From contig JASXTE010000106.1 in the NCBI GenBank assembly GCA_030280995.1, positions 1-64,000 on the forward strand: 64,000 nt of DNA. Direction: 5' to 3'. This document shows, in pieces, positions 1-8,438 of the stretch (its first letter is position 1; each line of letters starts with the position of its first letter). This DNA is from Hemileia vastatrix. Taxonomy: Eukaryota > Basidiomycota > Pucciniomycetes > Pucciniales > Zaghouaniaceae. The position numbers were made by a program, and so were the translations under genes. The notes beneath the pieces are model-generated. The model searched no databases, had not been told where the DNA came from, and worked only from the letters and a program-made list of their open reading frames with translations.

Positions 1-1876
1 CTTGGCGTAAAATTCAACTACTAATGACAGCAGTAATGAAGTTTCTTTCTATTTGTCTCTTCGCTCTCTTTTTCTTTCTTGTCAAAGGTTTACATGGAAT
101 TTCTTATTTTTTCCCTTGGCAAGTTGAAACTTTTGCCGTGTGAAGGTTTCTTCCTCAAAGGAAAGGATTGAAAAGAGGAAAAGAGAAGACAAGATGAAAA
201 GAGGAAGAAAACGAGGAAGAAAAGAGGTATCTTAACACTGACAACTCTCAGACAACTTGAGAAAAGGTATCCTTTAGTGCATACCATGTTCCATGTACCT
301 TGCCTTGCGGCTGCAAAGTAAATCACACACCCTTACAACTGTTCTAAGAAAAAGTATACAACCCTACAGACATGACAGAGGAAAAGATGAAAGAAACAAC
401 CCAGCGACTTCAAACTCAGGTGGCACAAGATGATGTTGATGAAAATATTTCTTCTTTCTTTTTATTACTACTTCTGTCTTCTGTTGGCCTCTTATCATCA
501 TCGGTATCTTCTACAACATCATCATCATCAATCATCATGTTTGATATTCGATATTCACATACACGTGGCCTCTTGTAACCTGGTGAAAGGCAGACCTTCT
601 GGTTCAAATCTCATTAACCACATGCCGTTCTCAACAGTGTACAAAAGCAATGAAGTTTAAAATGCCGCCTGTTGATGCGAAAGACATCACATACATACAT
701 AGAGTAAAGTCAACCTAGTGATTTACTTGAAAATATCAAAGAAGAAGAAACAACAACAACAGCAGCAACAACAGAGACAATATTGTTCGTGTTGAAAAGT
801 AATTTTTTTTTTTGTAAATCAGTTAAGAGGAGAAAGAAGAGGAAAAAAAAATAAAGTTACTACTGATGAAGAGAAAAAAGAAAATTCGACCACACAGAAC
901 TTTACATACACTGTATGCACGGTTGACTAATTGAGTGAAAGAAAAGGAGGGATGAAGGTAAAATGTCAAGGTAAATGAAGGAAAAGCTAGGAAAAAGTAC
1001 ACAGGGATGAAAGGAAAGTTCTTTCTTCTTTCAATGTTCTTTCAACACTTTGACTTTGACAACTGTGAGCTCGGAATCCGTGCCGAATGTGTTTGTATGT
1101 GTGTGTGTTTGCCCTTGGCAAATGTTACCCTGTGTCGACTGTGACTACACACAGTTCTGTCCTGTTACTTTTGTCCTGGTTCAGTTGAGCGAGTTATTTT
1201 CTTGCATCTTTAACTTCATGTCTTCTCATTGACACCGCATCTGTCACCAGTCAAAGGATCCTCACTGTGTCAATTATGAAAAATGAACTTAACCTCACCA
1301 CATGAGTAACTTTTCTTCTTCTTTTTTTCTCTTCTCTCTTTCCTTTCATTTCTATTGATTCTTTTTCTCTTTTTCTCTGTTAATTTTTGTTTCTCTCTCT
1401 GTTTATCTTGCCTTGAACAACCCTCCAACAACTCATATACTGCAAGTACTCAATTACAGTTACAAGATAAGTAAAGCTCACAGCTTTTGCCAAGTAAATC
1501 ACATTCGTCAAGATGCATTAACTGACGAACATCATCATAGTCAGTAACGATAACAACAATTACAAAGCACAAATGATAATTATACAACAGCTTAATGTGG
1601 TTGTTAATACATTTTCGAGGTGAAGCAGGTGATTCAACCATGTGTACAACAACAAAATTCAAACAAGCTGATCAAACAAACGTCATACTTCAACTTGGCC
1701 ACTTTCAATTTTAACTCAGTGTTCAAGTAGCATTGTAGTAGATTGTTATTTAGTTAAGTTGAATTGAGTTTGGTTTCGTTTAGTTTAGTTTGCTAGTCGA
1801 GTTAAATTACCTTCTGAGAGAGGGTTTGCTTCATTGCCTTTGAAATTGTCGAGACAGTTAAACAACAAGTCCAAGG
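1..1876. other. Gene-poor AT-rich flank
   Basis: I see no supported gene here. Short open frames on both strands are low-complexity Ser/Phe/Leu translations of pyrimidine or purine tracts. The final 150 bases, rich in GTTTAGTTT-like repeats, are presumably the promoter and 5' leader of the secreted-protein gene that begins at 1877. I see no clear TATA box. Confidence 0.5.
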
Positions 1877-2641
1877 ATGAAATGTACAAATGGCCATTCG
1901 ATTGTTTTGTCTTGTATGTTTATCCTTGTTTTCTTTGTCATTGAACTTACTCAGTCACAAATTACAGTCAAATCATCTGTTTCTACTGAACAACAGAAAG
2001 AACAGAACAGTACTTCAATTACATCAGCAACAAATTCGACAAGTAAAGAATATCGTGTGATTGTTATTCTAACTCGACCACATGGAATGACTAATGCAAA
2101 GTACAAAGAACTTGTTGAAAAAGTTCGATCGAGACAATCAACACCTGAAGAACAGCAAAAATTTTGGCAACGAATTGTATCTTGGTGGAGAAAGTTCTTA
2201 GATAAAGTAAGAAATGTAGCAAGAAGACTAATTGATTTGTTTAGAGGTAGAAATAATAACACTTACGATGTTGACAATGCAACGAATTCTGGTCCAGATG
2301 AAAATATGTTTAAAAGACGATTGATTCCAGTTGATCCGGTGTCAACTGTTGCATCAACTAATCGAGAAGAACTTTCCACAAGAACAATAGAGATTAGTAC
2401 AGATTCATCAATTGGTATGAATACAACAACATCAAATGGTTCAATCAATGGTACAAATAATAATTCAACTAATGAAGGACATACCAATGGAAGTCATGAA
2501 ATATTTACAGGTGAACATGAAATTACATTTGATGAAAAAGATATTCATGAAAATGAAGTCAAGGAATATACTCAAGGAAAAGTTCATTCTACCAAAGCAA
2601 GTGACTTTGATTTTAAGGTTAAAGATTCAAATGACAGATAG
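1877..2641 (+). CDS. Secreted Asn/Thr-rich protein with amphipathic core (paralogue 1)
   Basis: This is a single-exon ORF of 254 residues. Residues 1-28 form a hydrophobic signal peptide (MKCTNGHSIVLSCMFILVFF...). Next come a Ser/Thr linker and a core at about 55-125 containing RPHGMTNAKYKELVEKVRSR and then a Trp/Arg/Lys-rich stretch around FWQRIVSWWRKFL. That stretch would form a cationic amphipathic helix. The C-terminal half is polar and rich in NxS/T sequons, so heavy N-glycosylation is likely. The core aligns with the gene 160 bp downstream, where the equivalent motif is PPGMTDGQYRQVINTMKAKQ, so the two are a tandem duplicate pair. I do not recognise the family. A secreted lineage-specific protein, for example salivary, is possible but unproven. 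An AATAAA at 2694 is a plausible poly(A) signal. Confidence 0.8.
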   Translation: MKCTNGHSIVLSCMFILVFFVIELTQSQITVKSSVSTEQQKEQNSTSITSATNSTSKEYRVIVILTRPHGMTNAKYKELVEKVRSRQSTPEEQQKFWQRIVSWWRKFLDKVRNVARRLIDLFRGRNNNTYDVDNATNSGPDENMFKRRLIPVDPVSTVASTNREELSTRTIEISTDSSIGMNTTTSNGSINGTNNNSTNEGHTNGSHEIFTGEHEITFDEKDIHENEVKEYTQGKVHSTKASDFDFKVKDSNDR

Positions 2642-2693
2642 AACATACACAAATGGGATGAAACGAAGATTTACTTGTAAAGTGATCTGTTCA

Positions 2694-2699
2694 AATAAA
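2694..2699 (+). terminator. Candidate poly(A) signal of secreted paralogue 1
   Basis: AATAAA lies 53 bases after the stop codon, and a second AATAAA is at 2715. Position and sequence fit a polyadenylation signal. Cleavage has not been shown. Confidence 0.5.
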
Positions 2700-2804
2700 T
2701 AATTAGTCAAGTTAAATAAAAGTATCTTCTTTAAAGGATTCACCTGACAGTTGATTTGTTGTCATTTGCATTTTGTAGTTGTTCAATGAGTAAACTTTTT
2801 GTGA

Positions 2805-3203
2805 TTGAAGAATACATCAATTGACATGGAGATGATCAAATCAACTTGTACATCAAAACATCATCATCATCAACATCATAACAAATTTACTTTGCCATCA
2901 ATATTGATTATATTGTTATTATTTTACTTGGTTGAATGTCAAGAATTCGAAGGAAGTAATAATAATATTCGTGATGTTGATCTTACCCGAATATATCGTA
3001 AACCACCTGGAATGACTGATGGACAATATCGACAGGTAATTAATACAATGAAAGCCAAGCAAATGAATGAACCAGATCGTAATGCATATTGGATGTCAAT
3101 AGTTCAAGGTGTAACTAATTTGGTTCAAAGAATATTATCAGCTCGAGATGTTGCCAGAAGATTTGGTGATTTTCTAACACGTTATTCATCAACAAGTGGA
3201 TAA
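2805..3203 (+). CDS. Small secreted protein (paralogue 2)
   Basis: This ORF of up to 132 residues lies in tandem behind the 1877 gene. An internal hydrophobic run (FTLPSILIILLLFYLVEC) follows a His-rich leader. True initiation may be at one of the internal Met codons (residues 8 or 10), which would give a more conventional signal peptide. The mature part has the core RKPPGMTDGQYRQVINTMKA followed by a helical segment that ends in VARRFGDFLTRY. This matches the core of the upstream gene (GMT(N/D)xxY(K/R), then a Trp/aromatic-Ile-Val helix, then VARR), but the long glycosylated tail is absent. I recognise no family. Lineage-specific secreted duplicates are typical of salivary or cuticular proteins, but nothing here settles the role. 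Confidence 0.7.
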   Translation: MKNTSIDMEMIKSTCTSKHHHHQHHNKFTLPSILIILLLFYLVECQEFEGSNNNIRDVDLTRIYRKPPGMTDGQYRQVINTMKAKQMNEPDRNAYWMSIVQGVTNLVQRILSARDVARRFGDFLTRYSSTSG

Positions 3204-3263
3204 TTAAATGACGACAACAACAACAAAATTTTCTTTGATCAATTAAGTGTGTTTAAGATCAAT

Positions 3264-4088
3264 TTAAAGAAACGTTTTGAATATGCGATTAAGATTTTTA
3301 CTAAAATTGCCAGATTTTTTAACAATTGGAATGATGAATGATTTCATTATATTACAAATATTAGTAAATGTAGATTGTTCTTGAGTATATTTACTTGCTA
3401 TTCCAAGTATACCAAGTAATATTTTATAATTACTTGTTTTATTTATATAAATTAATCCTGATCCAGAGTAAACAATTTTATAATCATCATTAGGTGGATT
3501 AAATGATAAATTGTAATTTTTCCAATCAATTGTTGAAATATTGATCATTTTTATTTGAATGAATTTAGCATAAATTCGATGATCTTTATAAATATCAGCA
3601 GCAAAGATGAAGGGAAAATTATTTTTTCTTTTATCAATCAAATTACTTTGTTCATTTTGTATCCATGAACATTCTGAATTGTTAGGTAAAGTAAGAATTT
3701 TCAAATGATCATTAAGAGGCGCCTTGTCATTTAATTTGATAAGTGCAATGTTGTATTCAGATGTTGAATTGGATGATGATTTAGATTGAATGAAAGTTAC
3801 ATCTGCTTTAGTACTTTCACCAGAAGGAAATTGTACTTTGACAGAATTAGAACCAATACATTTAGCATGTGTTACAATCCATCGATTGTCAATAACACTT
3901 CCAATACAAGGCCAATAACCGATTTTATCGGCACAACCAAGAAATGATAAATCAATACATTGAATAACTTTAACAAAGTAAGATGTATCATCATGTGAAT
4001 ACGATGATTTTATGATGATTACGATAAGAACAAACAACAATAAATGGTGATGATTTAGAAGGAATAAAAACATTTGTTCTTTTCTCAT
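3264..4088 (-). CDS. Secreted chymotrypsin-fold serine protease homologue, catalytically dead
   Basis: The ORF has 274 residues, with a signal anchor/peptide around 5-31. A chymotrypsin-like scaffold is visible. The segment that normally reads WVLTAAHC is WIVTHAKC (residues 70-77), so Lys76 sits at the catalytic His position. The usual DIAL motif reads NIAL (Asn113 at the Asp position). The usual GDSGG region is replaced by YSGSGLIY. All three triad positions are therefore altered or doubtful, and the protein is expected to be a non-proteolytic serine protease homologue. In arthropods such proteins act as cofactors or binding proteins in immune and coagulation cascades. Several NxS/T sequons suggest secretion with glycosylation. 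The gene is convergent with the secreted pair upstream. I cannot name its partner. Assignment to the fold is firm; its function is inferred. Confidence 0.75.
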   Translation of the reverse strand: MRKEQMFLFLLNHHHLLLFVLIVIIIKSSYSHDDTSYFVKVIQCIDLSFLGCADKIGYWPCIGSVIDNRWIVTHAKCIGSNSVKVQFPSGESTKADVTFIQSKSSSNSTSEYNIALIKLNDKAPLNDHLKILTLPNNSECSWIQNEQSNLIDKRKNNFPFIFAADIYKDHRIYAKFIQIKMINISTIDWKNYNLSFNPPNDDYKIVYSGSGLIYINKTSNYKILLGILGIASKYTQEQSTFTNICNIMKSFIIPIVKKSGNFSKNLNRIFKTFL

Positions 4089-4393
4089 TTCATTGAAAAC
4101 ATTTACATCAAGATTGTAGATGAATTAAATTGAAAGTGAATCATTTATAAACTTGATAAATTTCACATTCACGGGTAAATTTAAACAAACAGATCAAATG
4201 ACATTCAAATGAATAGTTCTCGTTGTTGTTGTTGTTGTTGTTAAATAGATCTTTATTAAAGAGGAACGAATAAAAGATAAAACCGACAAATTACGAAGAC
4301 AAATTGTAATAATTGTGAATAATTTACAGTGTTTATCAATGTGATTGTAAGTATGTTTGAGCCTTGATGATTGAAAGTGTGTAAAGTGTTGTT
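4089..4393. other. Intergenic: protease-homologue promoter and ABC transporter 3' flank
   Basis: This AT-rich stretch has no ORF. It holds a short GTT triplet run near 4222-4241 and, read on the minus strand, an AATAAA (TTTATT at 4251-4256) that could serve the ABC transporter transcript. Confidence 0.4.
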
Positions 4394-6589
4394 TTAAAGT
4401 TTTCTCAGATTGAAGAAATTTGCAGCCATAACAAGGAAAAGTAAAAAGTATGCAATTGACACGATAAAACCTAAATAAACTCGAGGATCATCAAGTCCAA
4501 TTCCACGAACCATGATTGATCTTAAAGCTTCTGAAGGTAATGCAAGTGGTGTAAATTTAGCAATCCATCGGAAAAAGTAAGGTTGAGCTTCAAGTGGCCA
4601 CATAATTCCGGAAAAGAATAAAAATGCAGCAATTGATCCACCAGCAAATGCTATGAAATGAACTGGATCAGTTGACCATGATGTAAATACCAATCCATAT
4701 GCTAGACCAGATAAATTTTGTAAAAATATTAATAACATGACTAAGAGCAATGAACCTTCATATGATATATCATACAGTTGTATTGCTACCCACATAGTTA
4801 ATGCTACTGAACCAAATGTAAATAATGATCGAACAATAAATTGTGATAAAATAATTTGTGTAGCAGATACACCAGCAGAATATGTACGTTCAAACATATT
4901 GTTAAGTTTTTCTAATCTCATAAAATAAAGGGCAACTAACATTGATGCACAAAATGCAGCATATAACAAACATCCGGGTATAACTAGATTTTTAACATCA
5001 AATAAATCAATTCCTTTTTCGAATAATTGTTTACCATAGATAGATTTACCATATGCTATAGGTAAATCAAGTAGGCGTGGATTTAACCCTTCATTACGTA
5101 ATCCATTTTCAACAATTTCGGGAAGTCTTTGATACAAAGAAAGTGCACCAACAGCCAGTAGAATCTTATTAGTGAAATCAGCATGGAAATTAAATATACG
5201 AATGTCAATGTTTGAATTAGCCAAATCGTCTAAATTTTTATAGACATCAACAAAATTTAACAAAGTTGATGTGAAATTAGAATAAAAGTGTATAAAAGCA
5301 AATAGTTCACCTTTATCAACTTTTTGTCTAATTTCAACCGGATCAGTGTAATTGTGTAATTTCCAAATACTTTTATCAAGTCCATTGATGAAAGCACCAG
5401 AAAATCGTGGAGGATTTTCATCAGTAATAATGGCAACATTAATTTCAGGTAAAGGACCGATACATGAACATGTGGTAACTAAAGCAATAACAGGAATACA
5501 CAACCAACAGAAAAGAACCATTTTTTCACGTAATATTTGAAAATATTGTTTTTCAACAATTGCACAAAGCATTTGTATCCAATTGGCATCTAATTTTTTA
5601 TGTCGTTTAAATTGTTGAAGTCCAGCAGTTAACCACATGAGAGCAGCCCAAATTGTAGGATAATTATGATAAGCTGTAGCTTCAGCATCTTCATCAATTG
5701 CCTGATATTTTTTACGTCTTTCCATTTCATTGATACATAAATGTAAAAAGGCATCTTCAAGTTTACTTACACCTAATTCATTCATAACAACTTCAGGTGA
5801 ATCTTCAGCCAATAGATAACCTTTACGTAAGAAACCAATTGTACCAGCTTGTCGTGTTTCTTCAATGTAATGTGTAGTTAAGATAATTGTACATCCTTCA
5901 GCTGTCATATTCATTAAATATTCCCAAATTTTAATTCGAATCATAGGATCAACACCAACAGTTGGTTCATCTAATATAGCTAATTTAGGTTTATGAATAA
6001 CAGCACAAGCAAATGATACTCGTCGTTGTTGTCCACCTGATAATGTTGATATAAATCGATCACCTTCAGGTATTTCAAGTATTTCAATTAAATTTTTTAT
6101 ACGATTTTCAACTTCCGATGGAGATAAAAGGTAAATTCTACCAAAATATTTCATCATTTCATATACAGTTAAATGCATATTTAAGGAAACATCTTGAGGC
6201 ATGTATCCAAGGTCTTTACCTGGAATATTTGTTCGTGGGTCACCAGGTTTTTTGCCAAATACACGAATTTGACCGGCATCTGGATCAATAAATCCCATGA
6301 TACATCGAAGGATTGATGTTTTACCACAACCTGATGGACCAATGAGTGCATATACTTGACCTTGAGGAACACTTAAATTCATACCAGTTAAGACGACATT
6401 TGTTTTTATACCGAAACCATAAGTTAAATCAACATTTCGAACTTCAACAGCATTTCGTATTTTTCTCTTTGATGGGCCAAATGATTTTAATTCCATTTGA
6501 CTTTTAGATTCAAATGGAACACAAACAGTTGAAGATGAATCTTTTTTCATACTGATCATTTGACTGTTGTTATTATTGAATGTTTCCAT
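4394..6589 (-). CDS. ABCH-type half ABC transporter
   Basis: This is a single-exon ORF of 731 residues, the usual size for a half transporter with the nucleotide-binding domain first. The NBD shows Walker A GPSGCGKT (84-91), Q-loop YMPQ (129-132), signature LSGGQQRR (183-190), Walker B LAILDEP (203-209), D-loop VGVDP and H-loop His240. About six membrane segments follow from residue 350, with a large extracellular loop after the first (containing PEINVAIITDENP) and a terminal TM near FIVSIAYFLLFLVMAANFF. NBD-first order with an ABC-2-type membrane domain and a large loop fits arthropod ABCH transporters, which databases often label ABCG20/23-like. ABCH proteins are implicated in lipid export to the cuticle and in xenobiotic responses. 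The substrate cannot be read from the sequence. It probably works as a dimer in the plasma membrane. Confidence 0.9.
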   Translation of the reverse strand: METFNNNNSQMISMKKDSSSTVCVPFESKSQMELKSFGPSKRKIRNAVEVRNVDLTYGFGIKTNVVLTGMNLSVPQGQVYALIGPSGCGKTSILRCIMGFIDPDAGQIRVFGKKPGDPRTNIPGKDLGYMPQDVSLNMHLTVYEMMKYFGRIYLLSPSEVENRIKNLIEILEIPEGDRFISTLSGGQQRRVSFACAVIHKPKLAILDEPTVGVDPMIRIKIWEYLMNMTAEGCTIILTTHYIEETRQAGTIGFLRKGYLLAEDSPEVVMNELGVSKLEDAFLHLCINEMERRKKYQAIDEDAEATAYHNYPTIWAALMWLTAGLQQFKRHKKLDANWIQMLCAIVEKQYFQILREKMVLFCWLCIPVIALVTTCSCIGPLPEINVAIITDENPPRFSGAFINGLDKSIWKLHNYTDPVEIRQKVDKGELFAFIHFYSNFTSTLLNFVDVYKNLDDLANSNIDIRIFNFHADFTNKILLAVGALSLYQRLPEIVENGLRNEGLNPRLLDLPIAYGKSIYGKQLFEKGIDLFDVKNLVIPGCLLYAAFCASMLVALYFMRLEKLNNMFERTYSAGVSATQIILSQFIVRSLFTFGSVALTMWVAIQLYDISYEGSLLLVMLLIFLQNLSGLAYGLVFTSWSTDPVHFIAFAGGSIAAFLFFSGIMWPLEAQPYFFRWIAKFTPLALPSEALRSIMVRGIGLDDPRVYLGFIVSIAYFLLFLVMAANFFNLRKL

Positions 6590-6639
6590 TGTTGATTAAG
6601 TTACACTTGAAAGAAGATGCTGATGCCGATGCCGATGCC

Positions 6640-6675
<36 letters not shown>

Positions 6676-7406
6676 ATTGACATAGGGAAAAAATCGATGA
6701 GGATAAAATGACCAAGATACACTCTTGATTTGTTCAACAGTGTCTCTTGAGTGTGACAAGTGAAAAAGAAAGTTTGTGAAATAATCTTTCCAGAGAAGCA
6801 ATAGATGATTCAAAGTAAGTAAACAGGTTTTTTCGCTCACTTTGCATTGATAACAACTTGATTTCAAGGACTCACGATGGCCGATTTTCTTGCGCAAAAA
6901 TACTTAAGTTGAAATATTTAACAGCACAAGTTACTACTTGAGCAGTGTATGAGTTACATCAGTTACGTTATCAAGTGAAAGTTAAGGAAAATCATTGAAC
7001 AGTGTTTTGTGAACAAGTAGAAAAGCAGGTTACCAATTTAGGGGTCACCGACAATCGGATTTCCTTGATTCTTCCCATTCACCAGGTTGTCTTGTCAATG
7101 AAATCAGATGAAGCATCATTGATGATTGAACCATGTGAATCCATAGTTGATATTACGAAATTATATTCAAACTTCAACAAACAATTTTAACATTTTGCTG
7201 TTGCTGTGGCTGTTGATCAAATGATTCTCGGCAATTATCAATCTAATTGATTTATTCGAAGACGAATATTTCATAGATAAAATTATTGAATGCAACTAGT
7301 GACAAGCATGTTATTGCACAACATGTAGCATTGATTTCGGTCAAAGTCACATAATTAAAGTTGTGCAATCTTCAGTCGTCAAATTACATATATAATGTCA
7401 GATAAA
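6590..7406. other. Intergenic region between the ABC transporter and DPH6 copy A
   Basis: No supported gene. It contains the ABC transporter 5' flank with a GATGCC/GAT microsatellite, and the 3' flank of DPH6 copy A. The first minus-strand AATAAA after the DPH6 stop lies about 150 bases away (7250-7255), unlike the immediate AATAAA behind DPH6 copy B. A 62-codon open frame at 7002-7190 resembles nothing I know. Confidence 0.5.
6616..6674. repeat. GATGCC / GAT microsatellite
   Basis: Three GATGCC-type units grade into about eleven GAT triplets, just upstream of the ABC transporter start codon. This is a simple repeat and likely length-polymorphic. Confidence 0.9.
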
Positions 7407-8168
7407 TTATTGTACAACCAGAGAAACTTTTGTTGGATTTAAATAATATACAGGTGCAAATGCAGCATCAGAATGGAGAATAATTTTGTGTTCATCGATG
7501 TTTAGCTTGTACTTTTTGAACAATGGACAATCTAATGTCAATGTTTCAAATTCTCCTCCTTCACCGCAAACGTTGATGTCGTACTGGTTTTTCAGGGTGA
7601 GAAGTTTATTTTGTACTTCATCGAGTGATTTACCCAGATGCTTGGAATCGAGTCCGATCACTGCGACTTTTATCAAAATGGCTTTGATACCGTAGTCAAT
7701 CATTTCTTGGAGAAGTTTCTCTTGGTCAGCACCCCAGAGATAAGCCAGCATCTTGATTTTAAGACGATCACAGACATTTTGCACTCTCAGTCTTTGATAG
7801 TTTGAATGGATGGCACCAACAGATACGGCATCAAATTCGATTCCTTCATTTCGAATGTCACAGAGTAGTTGATACAAATCTTCAACTTCATCTTCATCGA
7901 CTGGACCACTATAATCATAGTCTTGATTGACAGGTTTACCCAGTATTTTTCGTCGAAACAATGGTAACTCCATGGCTTTGGCATAAAGTGAAATTGCTTG
8001 ATGACCAACAGTTTGATACATGAAAGAGTCAATTTCATCGTTTGATTCGTCTTCCTTATCGGCTGGAAATAAATTGGCCAGGGCAACCATTTCATGACCA
8101 TCATCTACACATTTACACATGTTATAACAACTATCTTTACCACCTGATATTAAACCAATAACCTTCAT
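7407..8168 (-). CDS. DPH6: Diphthine--ammonia ligase, copy A
   Basis: DPH6 catalyses the last, ATP-dependent amidation step of diphthamide synthesis on elongation factor 2. The ORF gives 253 residues when started at MKVIGLISGGKDSCYNM. I chose this start because the PP-loop ATP-binding motif SGGKDS must lie at the extreme N-terminus; upstream codons are open but unlike the family. GEGGEFET near residue 220 is the other family signature. The human protein has 267 residues, so this one is full length. It is divergently paired with anillin copy A. It forms the outer end of the left arm of the inverted duplication and differs from copy B only at the last codons (VVQ-TAA here, VVK-TAG in B). Confidence 0.93.
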   Translation of the reverse strand: MKVIGLISGGKDSCYNMCKCVDDGHEMVALANLFPADKEDESNDEIDSFMYQTVGHQAISLYAKAMELPLFRRKILGKPVNQDYDYSGPVDEDEVEDLYQLLCDIRNEGIEFDAVSVGAIHSNYQRLRVQNVCDRLKIKMLAYLWGADQEKLLQEMIDYGIKAILIKVAVIGLDSKHLGKSLDEVQNKLLTLKNQYDINVCGEGGEFETLTLDCPLFKKYKLNIDEHKIILHSDAAFAPVYYLNPTKVSLVVQ

Positions 8169-8438
8169 TTTTAAGTTGAAAAGATGATTAGTAATTGAGT
8201 TAAAAAAAATTGCGTCCAACAGTTGAATTCGAATCTTTGAGATGGCAGCAAACTCGCTCGTCGATCCGTTGAGTCATTTTGACTCGAACGGCGGTTTGCC
8301 TGTTGCTTTAACTCACGCACCCAACGGTCATTTTATCCTTGCCCAACGGTGTGCTCTGCTTCACTTCGTTTCTCATCTAGTTATTAAATCACCTCGAATC
8401 ATTTGCTATTTTCGATTTGACTACTATTTTTCATCAAC
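8169..8438. promoter_or_regulatory. Bidirectional promoter DPH6/anillin, copy A
   Basis: A 270 bp divergent interval lies between the DPH6 and anillin start codons. It is mostly diverged from the copy B interval (16748-16983), but two blocks persist in both. One is GAGATGGCAGCAAA (8238-8251), a YY1/Pho-like GCCAT core. The other is a 23-bp block at 8286-8308 (GAACGGCGGTTTGCCTGTTG plus CTT) that has one mismatch to 16826-16848. I see no TATA box. Retained blocks in an otherwise diverged region are candidate factor-binding sites. Confidence 0.55.

Noticed and set aside
604..620. B-box-like GGTTCAAATCTC suggesting a tRNA
   Set aside because: Flanking sequence cannot form the acceptor or anticodon stems and no A-box is present at the right distance.
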